A stretch of DNA of 64,000 nucleotides from contig NZ_BOLM01000001.1 in assembly GCF_016861605.1 (NCBI RefSeq), forward strand, positions 62,001 to 126,000, in the 5' to 3' direction. Positions 20,898 through 28,969 of the stretch are shown here, one piece after another (positions within the stretch are counted from its first letter, which is position 1; every line of letters begins with the position of its first letter). The DNA is from Levilactobacillus wangkuiensis (GTDB lineage Bacteria > Bacillota > Bacilli > Lactobacillales > Lactobacillaceae). The position numbers and the translations under genes are program-made. The notes beneath the pieces were generated by a model. That model was not told the DNA's origin. It did no database searches and saw only the letters and a list, made by a program, of their open reading frames with translations.

Positions 20898-22693
20898 GAC
20901 CAGCTGTGTGGGCTGCCGTTTGTGGCGCAGTCAGAGATGAGTTAGATGTGCGGTTGATTTTGGATTACTTACTTCGTTGTCGGCAAGCGGGAACAATTCA
21001 GGGTATCGTCTTCTCCACCTGGGAGGGTGAACTAGAGAAGGAGCCCGGAGTTGCGCAGTTGCTAGCCGATAATGGCGTGACCGTGGTCAAGACCCGGCCA
21101 ATCGACCGTGTAGTGGGGGACATTAAGACAAATGCCGTAAATTATTGGCGACAGGCCACCCAGTTACAGCGTGCTTTGGATGTGATACCAGCTGATGCCA
21201 TTGTTTTGAAGACGCGGACGGATCGAGCCATGCCCGTTACACGGAAGCTGATTGAGATGCTGGCGAACGAAGATCCTTTGCCCTTGGTGGAAGAAAGCAA
21301 GCAACGGCTGAATTTGCCGGCATTTCCGGCGGTGTTCACGCATCAAGTTGCTGCGTTTCGACCACGGACTAATCGTGCGTTTCAATTCACTGATTTTGCC
21401 TTCATGGGGTACAGTCAGGACCTACGGAAAATGTTGCACTTCGAGGTCCCAGAATTTTATTTCTCACGGTATTTAAACGCCAACATGTTATTTTTTATTG
21501 TCACGTTTGTCCGGGACTATCCTATCGTTAAGGACTACGAGCGGCGAATCAAATACGAAGCACTGATTCCTGAATTGGACCGGTACACAGCCGCGGGTGG
21601 TGACCAGTTTCCTGAGTTTCTAAAGCGCTTTTATGCCGTTTATCTAGGAATCTTGGCCACCCATTTCCGGTTAGGAAGTTTGTGGCCGGAGGGGTTGGGT
21701 CCTGTTGACCTACCGGTTGAGTTTACAGACTTTTTCCACGGCACACACAATCGACACTTAAAGCATTCTAACTTAGGCACTTTGATTAATAGTGCTGAGA
21801 TTGTCAACGAGTTTATCGCACAGTCGAGTTTGAACGTGTCAGCGACAACACAGGATGTCTTGCAAGCAATGCATGGAGCAACTGCCGCAACGTTTGAACG
21901 GGCAACACCAACCGAGATTGCGGAGCTGAAGACTTATGCACAGAACACGGACTTTTCTAAGCAAGCTTGGCTCTTGAATACAAAGTCTGTTCAGAAACAG
22001 CAGATCAGTCAATATGCGACTTCAATGGCCTACCATTTTCCAGGGATTTCTGATCAAGAGCAAGCTGAATTATGGGCGGCGTGTGCAAGCGTCGGTACGA
22101 CTGATCGAATTCTTTTGGAATTTTGGTTAGCCCACAATATTGCTCCAGAGGATTCAGCAGCCTTTCTTTCCAGTGGTGCCAAGAATGGGGCGGTATTAAG
22201 CATTTTGATGATGATGCGATTGCTTCGGGCTAATTATTTGGATGAGAATGATGTGGCTGAAACCTTGCGAGTCAATAATACACAGGGGAAACTTAATCGA
22301 CAGCACCGTGGCGGGAATATTCAAATTACCTGCTACGTGTTAAATCGGGTACTGTATCATCAGCAAATTAAGGAACCAATTTCACGAGAATTGGATTTAC
22401 AAGTTGATTATTATCTCCGACGTTACATGACAGGTGAAACTGCAGATGAGGTTAAACTGGCGTTATATCAGCACCCTGACCAGTTGCCACAAATATTTGA
22501 CACCCAAATTGCACGTTCAATTGAGCTGAACAAGCCGATTGTTCATCGGCGGCTGATTGAATTGGCTTTAGAATTGACGGGAAAGCGAAAGTATTGGAGC
22601 TTACTGAAACCGTTATTTACGGATAAGGAGGATGACGTAAAAGGGGTTTATGAATACGCAGTTGCACACGGGTTATTGATTCAAGAGCCATAA
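20894..22693 (+). CDS. WavE-like putative glycan biosynthesis protein, paralogue 1
   Basis: 599 residues. The N-terminal 300 residues resemble the WavE lipopolysaccharide-synthesis family: VCGAVRDELD at the start, then AIVLKTRTDRA, the position where WavE-type glycosyltransferase-like proteins have an R-S/T-D motif. The C-terminal 300 residues are helical and not recognised. ATG 20894 overlaps the stop of the nucleotidyltransferase gene. No signal peptide or membrane span is evident. The gene is more AT-rich than the genes just upstream. Its closest relative in the window is the next gene, with the same N-terminus (AVWAxVCGxxRD) and matched C-terminal segments, so a gene duplication occurred. 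A role in extending the glycan is plausible; the family call is tentative. Confidence 0.6.
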   Translation: MRPAVWAAVCGAVRDELDVRLILDYLLRCRQAGTIQGIVFSTWEGELEKEPGVAQLLADNGVTVVKTRPIDRVVGDIKTNAVNYWRQATQLQRALDVIPADAIVLKTRTDRAMPVTRKLIEMLANEDPLPLVEESKQRLNLPAFPAVFTHQVAAFRPRTNRAFQFTDFAFMGYSQDLRKMLHFEVPEFYFSRYLNANMLFFIVTFVRDYPIVKDYERRIKYEALIPELDRYTAAGGDQFPEFLKRFYAVYLGILATHFRLGSLWPEGLGPVDLPVEFTDFFHGTHNRHLKHSNLGTLINSAEIVNEFIAQSSLNVSATTQDVLQAMHGATAATFERATPTEIAELKTYAQNTDFSKQAWLLNTKSVQKQQISQYATSMAYHFPGISDQEQAELWAACASVGTTDRILLEFWLAHNIAPEDSAAFLSSGAKNGAVLSILMMMRLLRANYLDENDVAETLRVNNTQGKLNRQHRGGNIQITCYVLNRVLYHQQIKEPISRELDLQVDYYLRRYMTGETADEVKLALYQHPDQLPQIFDTQIARSIELNKPIVHRRLIELALELTGKRKYWSLLKPLFTDKEDDVKGVYEYAVAHGLLIQEP

Positions 22694-22716
22694 AATTATT
22701 TTGGGGAGTGAAGAAC

Positions 22717-24558
22717 ATGCGGTCTGTATGGGCAATGGTTTGCGGAACGATTCGCGATCAAGTTGACTTTAGTTTGATGATGGATTATCTACTACGTTGT
22801 CGAGAGCAAGGAATTATTCAAGGAATTGTTGTGAGCACATGGGAAAATGAGTTTGAACAGTTAGGTGATTTACAGCTGAAGCTGGCCTTGAATAATGTCG
22901 CAATTGTGATGTCACCAACTAATGATGCGATGGTCGCTGATATGCATGCCAATTCGGTAAATTATTGGCGTCAAGCAAAGCAGATGCAAGCGGCGTTGGA
23001 TTTAATTCCAACGGATGCCATTGTCATTAAGACGAGGACAGACCGAGCCTTACCCTCAACGAAAAGACTCATTGCCATGTTGGATGAAGCTGACCCATTG
23101 CCATTAGTTGCTGAGCAGGCTGAGGCCAAGCACCTCACTAAGATTCCACGGGTGTTTGATCATCAAATTGCTATTTTTAGAGCAAGAACGGGAAGAATCC
23201 TACAATTCTCCGATTTTGCCTTTATGGGTTATAGCAAAGATATTCGTAAACTCACCAATTTTGATATTGCTGACTTTACTTTCACACGGGGACTTGTGGC
23301 CAACATCCAATTCTTTATTTACCCATTCATTCGTGAATATCCCATTATTCGGGATTACTATCGGGTTATTAATTTCTACCCGTTGTTGAAAGACTTAGCT
23401 ACTTACACAGAACAAGGTGGAACCAAATTTCCTAAGTTCTTGGAACGCTTTTATGCTGTGTACTTTGGTCTGTTAGCCATTCATTTCCGAATTGGAAGTT
23501 TTAAGAGTATTGAAGAGCTTGGCGAAATCAAGTTGCCAATTGAATTTTCTGATTTATTTCATTCGGGACAGGGGAAGCACCTCTATCATGATAGTCTGGG
23601 CGTAACCTTCAATTCACAAGCAGTTTTGGATGACTTCATGGGACAGTCAATGGCGGCTAAGCCGGAGAGAACAGCCGGTCAACATTGGTGGCAAAAAAAG
23701 AAGTCAGCCCCGAATGAACAGCCATTAGTACAACAGACAGCCACAAAACAAGTTTTGACTAATATCCAGCAACTATCACCTGCGATGCTTGACCGTGTGA
23801 CCAATGAAGAATTACTAGATCTTAAAGGATTTGCGGATAATAAGGAATTCTCACCTCACCGTTGGCTACGAATTCAGCGGCCAATACTTGTTGAACAACC
23901 AATGGCATACAAGTCCTCGATTCGGTATAATCTGCCAGGCATTAGTGAAGCGGAGCAGGATAGTCTGTGGCGTGAGTGCGAGGAAAGCACGAGTGCGAAC
24001 CAGGTGCTTTACCGGTACTGGTTACATCACGACATTCAACCAAAGGATTCACCGGCCTACTTGATGAGTACGGCTCGAACTGATAATCGGTTTAGCATTT
24101 TGACCGTAACACGATTGTTGCGTCAGGGATTAGTAAATGCAGATATCCGTGCAGAAATATTACGAATCAATAATTTCTTTGGGAGCTTTCACGTGAGACA
24201 TGGGCAGATGAATGCCGAAATTGCTTGTTACGTATTAGCACGGTATATGTACTTGGTCGAAAGTAATCTTCGAATTCCGGATATGGCAAACGAACAGGTT
24301 CAGTATGCATTTAAACGGTTCCTGCCAGATAAATTTGAAGAATTTAAGGGAATTGTCAAACAGCCTGATAAGTTAGTAGCCTTTTTCGATCGGGCAATTG
24401 CGGAACACCATGGGGCCGCTCGGCAGCGGATTACCGAGATGGCTTTAGAGGTGACGCATCAAAAAAACTATTGGACATTATTGGAAAAGCAATTTAATGG
24501 TCGGTATGAGGGGTATGAATACGCCTACCGTTATGGCATTGAATGGCAGTTGATTTAG
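22717..24558 (+). CDS. WavE-like putative glycan biosynthesis protein, paralogue 2
   Basis: 613 residues from ATG 22717, chosen because GGGGAG (22703-22708) is eight bases upstream and overlaps the alternative GTG at 22708. Strongly similar to the preceding protein throughout: VCGTIRDQVD, NSVNYWRQAKQMQAALD, AIVIKTRTDRALPSTK, and FSDFAFMGYSKDIRK. A basic insert around residues 325-345 (GQHWWQKKKS) is absent from the first copy. The two copies have diverged at many positions, so they likely have distinct substrates or form a heteromer (inference). It is AT-rich relative to the first half of the cluster. The function is inferred only from the WavE resemblance and neighbours. Confidence 0.6.
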   Translation: MRSVWAMVCGTIRDQVDFSLMMDYLLRCREQGIIQGIVVSTWENEFEQLGDLQLKLALNNVAIVMSPTNDAMVADMHANSVNYWRQAKQMQAALDLIPTDAIVIKTRTDRALPSTKRLIAMLDEADPLPLVAEQAEAKHLTKIPRVFDHQIAIFRARTGRILQFSDFAFMGYSKDIRKLTNFDIADFTFTRGLVANIQFFIYPFIREYPIIRDYYRVINFYPLLKDLATYTEQGGTKFPKFLERFYAVYFGLLAIHFRIGSFKSIEELGEIKLPIEFSDLFHSGQGKHLYHDSLGVTFNSQAVLDDFMGQSMAAKPERTAGQHWWQKKKSAPNEQPLVQQTATKQVLTNIQQLSPAMLDRVTNEELLDLKGFADNKEFSPHRWLRIQRPILVEQPMAYKSSIRYNLPGISEAEQDSLWRECEESTSANQVLYRYWLHHDIQPKDSPAYLMSTARTDNRFSILTVTRLLRQGLVNADIRAEILRINNFFGSFHVRHGQMNAEIACYVLARYMYLVESNLRIPDMANEQVQYAFKRFLPDKFEEFKGIVKQPDKLVAFFDRAIAEHHGAARQRITEMALEVTHQKNYWTLLEKQFNGRYEGYEYAYRYGIEWQLI

Positions 24559-24609
24559 AAAGATAAGGACTCTTTCAGGGTAAGGTGCGAATTAGTTGGA
24601 GGGATTTTT

Positions 24610-27600
24610 GTGAAAGCGCTTAGTATGCAAAGAATTAGTGAGATTGTAGGTGGTAAGTGGATTGTTGCCCCCGAGGATACGTCTGAGACGATTCAGCATT
24701 ATGGGCTTTATGCCTCTGAAATTCGTCGCGATATCGGTAAGAAAAATTTATTTTTTGCTGTCTCACTTGAGAATTGGCAGAAGGGGACCATTAATACCGG
24801 GATTTATGCGCATACTTTTCAGGACAATCATTTTAGAGTGAAAAAGTTGGCAGATTATTTAGCCATGGCAATTGTTGAACGTCCGGTTACTGACAGTGAT
24901 GTGCCTCAGCTTCAGGTTGAAGATTCTTATCAGGCGATGGAGAAGCTCCTACACGTGATTGTCCCTGAATATTCAGGGAAGATAGTTGGTGTTACCGGGT
25001 CGGTAGGTAAGAGCACTACCAAGACATTACTCGCCTATTTGTTAAAGAATATGGGACCAACAGCAAGCTCAGTTGGCAACAATAACTCGCGAACGAGTGC
25101 TAAGATTCAGGCACTTAATCATGAGCAAGGAGATTACAATGTCCTCGAACTGGCAGCCATGGCGTTTGAATATAATGAGCCTGATTCCCCTAGAATTGGC
25201 GTGGCAGCAGTCATTCCATTTGATTTGGCCGTGTTAACACAGATAAATGCCGGTCAAAAGGGTTGGGATGCTCGCAAAACTGCTAAAGTTAAGACACGAA
25301 TGGGAGCCGGTTTGAAGCCGGGCGGTGCCTTTCTGGTGAACTCAGCAATTAAAAATTTTGCCGAGACGGCAGAATTTATTCATCAGTATACGAATAATTT
25401 AATCACTTACGGATTTAGTGAAGAGAGTGATTATCAAGGTATCCTGGCAACTGATGGGCAATTAACAGTGTATAAGCAAGGGAAAAAGTTAGCCCAAGTG
25501 GATGCACAAGGTTTAGATGACGGAATGGTATCCGATATGATTGGTGCCTTGGCTGCTTATCACATTTTAGGTGGACAAATGACGCCAGCTATTCTGCAGG
25601 ATTTCGGTGAAAAATGTGCAAAGACAAGTACGCGAATTGTCAGTCACTTTAAAGCGAATGGGTACAAGGTCACAGTCATTGATGACACGCACAACGCCGA
25701 ATTGCTTTCTGTTCAGAATTTCGTCAAATATGCTCAGCAGTATCGTGTTTCTGAGCACACTAAAAAAATCTTTATTGAAGGTCGTGTGATTAACTTAAGA
25801 GGGCTTTCGGTTAAAGTACATTCAGATATCATGCACGTGTTAAATCAAACTGACTTTGACAGCTTCTATACTTATGGGCCTGAGCTAGATTGGGTGGTAC
25901 AGGAAGCTGATTCTTCAAAATTTGCAGGTTACTACACGTCGCCACGAGAAATTACGCGGGCAATCGCGAAAAAGGCTAATCAAAATTTAGTGGTATTTAT
26001 CAAGGGATCCAGTCGGAATAGTTCCATTGATCAGATTGCAACCAGTTTAGTTGATAATTTAGATTATTATGCGAGTGGGGCGGGGTCTTTTGTGACGAGC
26101 ATTAATCAATCCCAGCCAGAAGCCTACATTCGTAATGGTGTTGGTCGCTTACTAATTATTCGGGATATTTTATGGCGGATAGCTAAGGGAAAACTACGAT
26201 TAACTGATTCCATAAAAATTACGAATGAGATGCCAAAAGATCACAGCCGGCTAAAAATTGGCTTGACTAAAGGCCAAGGTATTTCTGTTTTAGACTTGTT
26301 AAGCTTAGCCATAGTTGCCTCCGCACCGGATGTTGTCACGAATTTAGCTGAGTACCTCTACGGTGGCAGCTCCAAGGTGATTGTACAGAAATTAAAGCAG
26401 CAGGCCACGGACCTAGGATTGTCCGACCAAACAGTTACCAACATTACAGGTCGGCCAGGGAAACAACCGCAACGGACGACCCTAAGTGATTTGGAAAAAA
26501 TTGGGGCCGCCTTTACGGAACTCCCTAACGGTGTCTTTAGCTTGCTGAGCACCCAACAGGTGATGTTTAATGGCAAATTCTACCACAAACGTTCACAACT
26601 CTTTAAGACGGGGAAGATTGCAGGATCTGTTTTTAATGATTGGCGCGAACGGTCGGGACTTTACTTCACGCAGGATGCGCGGGGAAAGCAGGCAATTGCC
26701 TTTGTCAATAGTCCACACCAGAGCTACGTTGACGCGGTCGTGGAAGATTGGGTCGATTCACAAACGGATAGTCGCGCTGAGCTTCCCGTGACTGAACCGA
26801 TTAATCTGACATCACCCGTGGTGAATGTTTTGGCGGACACTTACTTTGGTGAAGACTATACGCGGCGGCGAGAAAATCACGGGCAAGAGGATGCCTTGCA
26901 GAAATATGGGTATAGTCATTCTCTAGCTAAGATTGGTAAATTCTTTAGCCCGGATGCCTATAACGTTTTGAACTTTGAAGCCGTCTTTGCTGAGGGCGCG
27001 AGTCCACTAGACAACGTGAAGCCCTTTGTCTTGGATGCAAAGGCTGAACCGACGCTGGCAGAGTTTAAACAGCGACACTTTAACTTAGCCATGCTAGGGA
27101 ACAATCACGCTAATGATTATGGTCCCCAAGCGTTGACCCGGACGTTGGCTGCCTTTAATGAAGCCGGTATGTCCACGGTTGGGGCCGGAAATAATCGGTT
27201 GGATAGTCGCAAATTTATTGCGTTCAACTATGATGGCCACGAGGTTGCCCTCTTCAATGGTTATTGGTATCGGAACCCGGCTTACAATCTGTTTGATTTT
27301 TATGCTAAAGATCAGCAGGCTGGGGTGAACTGCCTGGATACACTGATGATTAACGATATCCAACGGTATAAGCAGGCTAATCCCGACGCCAAGGTGATTG
27401 TTAGTGCTCATTGGGGAACTGACTATGGTGAGATTAAGGCGGCTCAACAGGAGACGGCTCACCGACTGGTCTTGGCGGGGGCAGACCTGATTATTGGCCA
27501 CGGGCCCCATCGGCTACAACCGATTACCTATGTTGGAACAGCACCGGTTCTCTACAGTATTGGTAATGGGGCGTTTAATAATAATGGCGAGTTCAAGAAA

Positions 27601-27813
27601 CGAGATGTACCACCTTACGCAGCCATTGTGCGCCTGAATATTGCGAAGCAAGAACTGTATTGGTGCCCAATCTATGCGGATAATCGTGAAACCTTCTGGC
27701 AACCAGACTTTGTGTCAGACGAAGACTTTGAAACGGTTCGGGCGTTTAATGGTCCGAAGTTTAAGACGACAAGATTAGATGATGGGATTAATGCGGTGGT
27801 TGTGCCGTTTTAA
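24610..27813 (+). CDS. Mur ligase / degenerate DD-peptidase-like / CapA three-part fusion
   Basis: 1,067 residues. Residues about 30-480 are a Mur ligase-like ATP-grasp-independent ligase: P-loop TGSVGKST (Gly130-Ser135), VGNNNSRTS, ELAAMAFE, DDTHNAE and a C-terminal ligase domain. Residues about 490-720 resemble the PBP5/S11 DD-peptidase fold (KGQGISVLDLLSLAIVASA, LAEYLYG, TGRPGKQPQRTT, KTG at 666-668), but no SxxK is visible and the expected SxN reads APD, so catalysis is doubtful. Residues about 738-1067 are a CapA/PGA_cap metallophosphatase-like domain with NFE, LGNNHANDYG, SAHWGTDY and GHGPHRLQP. CapA and Mur-type CapB cooperate in poly-gamma-glutamate synthesis, so ligation of amino acids and export or editing of a polymer is plausible. 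Start GTG with GGAGGG six bases upstream. No signal peptide. Confidence 0.75.
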   Translation: MKALSMQRISEIVGGKWIVAPEDTSETIQHYGLYASEIRRDIGKKNLFFAVSLENWQKGTINTGIYAHTFQDNHFRVKKLADYLAMAIVERPVTDSDVPQLQVEDSYQAMEKLLHVIVPEYSGKIVGVTGSVGKSTTKTLLAYLLKNMGPTASSVGNNNSRTSAKIQALNHEQGDYNVLELAAMAFEYNEPDSPRIGVAAVIPFDLAVLTQINAGQKGWDARKTAKVKTRMGAGLKPGGAFLVNSAIKNFAETAEFIHQYTNNLITYGFSEESDYQGILATDGQLTVYKQGKKLAQVDAQGLDDGMVSDMIGALAAYHILGGQMTPAILQDFGEKCAKTSTRIVSHFKANGYKVTVIDDTHNAELLSVQNFVKYAQQYRVSEHTKKIFIEGRVINLRGLSVKVHSDIMHVLNQTDFDSFYTYGPELDWVVQEADSSKFAGYYTSPREITRAIAKKANQNLVVFIKGSSRNSSIDQIATSLVDNLDYYASGAGSFVTSINQSQPEAYIRNGVGRLLIIRDILWRIAKGKLRLTDSIKITNEMPKDHSRLKIGLTKGQGISVLDLLSLAIVASAPDVVTNLAEYLYGGSSKVIVQKLKQQATDLGLSDQTVTNITGRPGKQPQRTTLSDLEKIGAAFTELPNGVFSLLSTQQVMFNGKFYHKRSQLFKTGKIAGSVFNDWRERSGLYFTQDARGKQAIAFVNSPHQSYVDAVVEDWVDSQTDSRAELPVTEPINLTSPVVNVLADTYFGEDYTRRRENHGQEDALQKYGYSHSLAKIGKFFSPDAYNVLNFEAVFAEGASPLDNVKPFVLDAKAEPTLAEFKQRHFNLAMLGNNHANDYGPQALTRTLAAFNEAGMSTVGAGNNRLDSRKFIAFNYDGHEVALFNGYWYRNPAYNLFDFYAKDQQAGVNCLDTLMINDIQRYKQANPDAKVIVSAHWGTDYGEIKAAQQETAHRLVLAGADLIIGHGPHRLQPITYVGTAPVLYSIGNGAFNNNGEFKKRDVPPYAAIVRLNIAKQELYWCPIYADNRETFWQPDFVSDEDFETVRAFNGPKFKTTRLDDGINAVVVPF

Positions 27814-27843
27814 AATAATTCATGAGAGAGGGGGGAACATCTG

Positions 27844-28716
27844 TTGAAAATAGTTAAACGGGTGACGTTACTCGTCCTCCTAGTGGCCGTTGTCGGTACC
27901 GCCATGTGGGGGATGACCAGGATGTACCGGGCCATGTTCGGCAACAATCACTATTACCAGCGGTCACGCGCGTACACGACGCAGGACAGTCTGTTGAATC
28001 AGAAAATGGTCTCGCGACCCAAGATGGTGCAGCTGACCAACTTAACGCACGGTACGCAGTACACCGGCAACACGAGCCTGGACCAAGCGGCGAAGACCTA
28101 TCGTTACCAGATAGGCAAGGAGAAAATTAGTAACTTTATGGGAACGGATGCGACTCTTCAGCTTTACACGGAGTCCAAGCTCATGACCAAGTCAATGGTG
28201 CAGGATGCGGCGACCTTTTGGAATACCTTAGCGGGTCAAAAAGTTGTGACGGTGGTGACTAGTGCCAAGCAGAGTGACGAGGTCATTCACGACACGAAGA
28301 CCGATGACAAATCACTGGGAGGCCAAACCTATGACCGTCAGGGGATGGTCTTCCACCCGGCCAATTGGAAATCAGCGGGCCTGTCCAGCGCCGAAGAACA
28401 AGATTGGCGCGAAGCCGTTTTGATCCGTGAAATCGGACACGCATTGGGGCTGCCGAGTTTGGGTGGCGGCAAGTTGGGGAATAATGCTTTTGTCCACGGA
28501 AAGATTGGCTCAGAGGTCATGAGCTATTGGTCCGTGGGCAGTGCAGCTCCCGCCATCAACAAGCAGGGGATCAAGAGCACGGCCATGGATGGTGCGGCCT
28601 TGGCGTTAGCCGGATTGAGCTGGAAGCGGCCCCAACGACTAGCCCAATGGGTGTACACGGATCAAACGCCATCCGTGCTGTACCATGATGGCAAGATCAG
28701 TTCCACGTTTAAGTAA
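27844..28716 (+). CDS. Matrixin-like secreted protein lacking two zinc ligands
   Basis: 290 residues with an N-terminal membrane anchor or signal (about residues 7-25), then an extracellular domain. The segment IREIGHALGLPS (Arg195-Ser205) aligns with the matrixin zinc motif HExxHxxGxxH, and VMSYW fits the Met-turn. The first His is Arg (codon CGT at 28426-28428, one change from CAT) and the third is Ser205; only His199 and Glu196 remain. A metzincin with these losses should not bind zinc normally, so this is probably an inactive binding protein or a protein under decay. TTG 27844 follows GAGAGGGGGG. It is placed directly behind the CapA fusion and may be co-transcribed. The reading frame is intact. 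Confidence 0.7.
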   Translation: MKIVKRVTLLVLLVAVVGTAMWGMTRMYRAMFGNNHYYQRSRAYTTQDSLLNQKMVSRPKMVQLTNLTHGTQYTGNTSLDQAAKTYRYQIGKEKISNFMGTDATLQLYTESKLMTKSMVQDAATFWNTLAGQKVVTVVTSAKQSDEVIHDTKTDDKSLGGQTYDRQGMVFHPANWKSAGLSSAEEQDWREAVLIREIGHALGLPSLGGGKLGNNAFVHGKIGSEVMSYWSVGSAAPAINKQGIKSTAMDGAALALAGLSWKRPQRLAQWVYTDQTPSVLYHDGKISSTFK

Positions 28717-28730
28717 GATAGTTTGGGAAA

Positions 28731-28832
28731 GCGGACGAAGCGGGTCGAGCAGCGACCATGAAGATAAACTCCCGAGAAAATGCGGTTTCTCGGTTGAGAT
28801 AAATGCATGCGGCAACTCATGGTCGAAGGGCG
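28731..28832 (+). ncRNA. Candidate structured RNA downstream of the matrixin-like gene
   Basis: CGACCATGA (28753-28761) pairs with TCATGGTCG (28817-28825), enclosing a second hairpin CCGAGAAA / TTTCTCGG (28772-28779 with 28786-28793). Outer bases ACGAA and TTCGT can extend the pairing. An intrinsic terminator follows at 28847. It could be a 3' UTR element, a small RNA or the leader of the next gene; no known family is recognised. Confidence 0.4.
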
Positions 28833-28846
28833 TTCGTGCAAGTAAA

Positions 28847-28890
28847 AACGGCTTTACTGTTTGAAAAATTTCGACAGTAGAGTCGTTTTT
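28847..28890 (+). terminator. Intrinsic terminator after the matrixin-like gene
   Basis: AACGGCTTTACTGT (28847-28860) pairs with ACAGTAGAGTCGTT (28874-28887), 14 base pairs with two G-T pairs, then T residues. Confidence 0.85.
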
Positions 28891-28969
28891 GTTAGGTACG
28901 GGGTTAGTAAAGTGACTGTGAGTTCTGCGTCAATCGACAGGGTGGTTCTTAGCGAGGAGGGAGCCTGAT

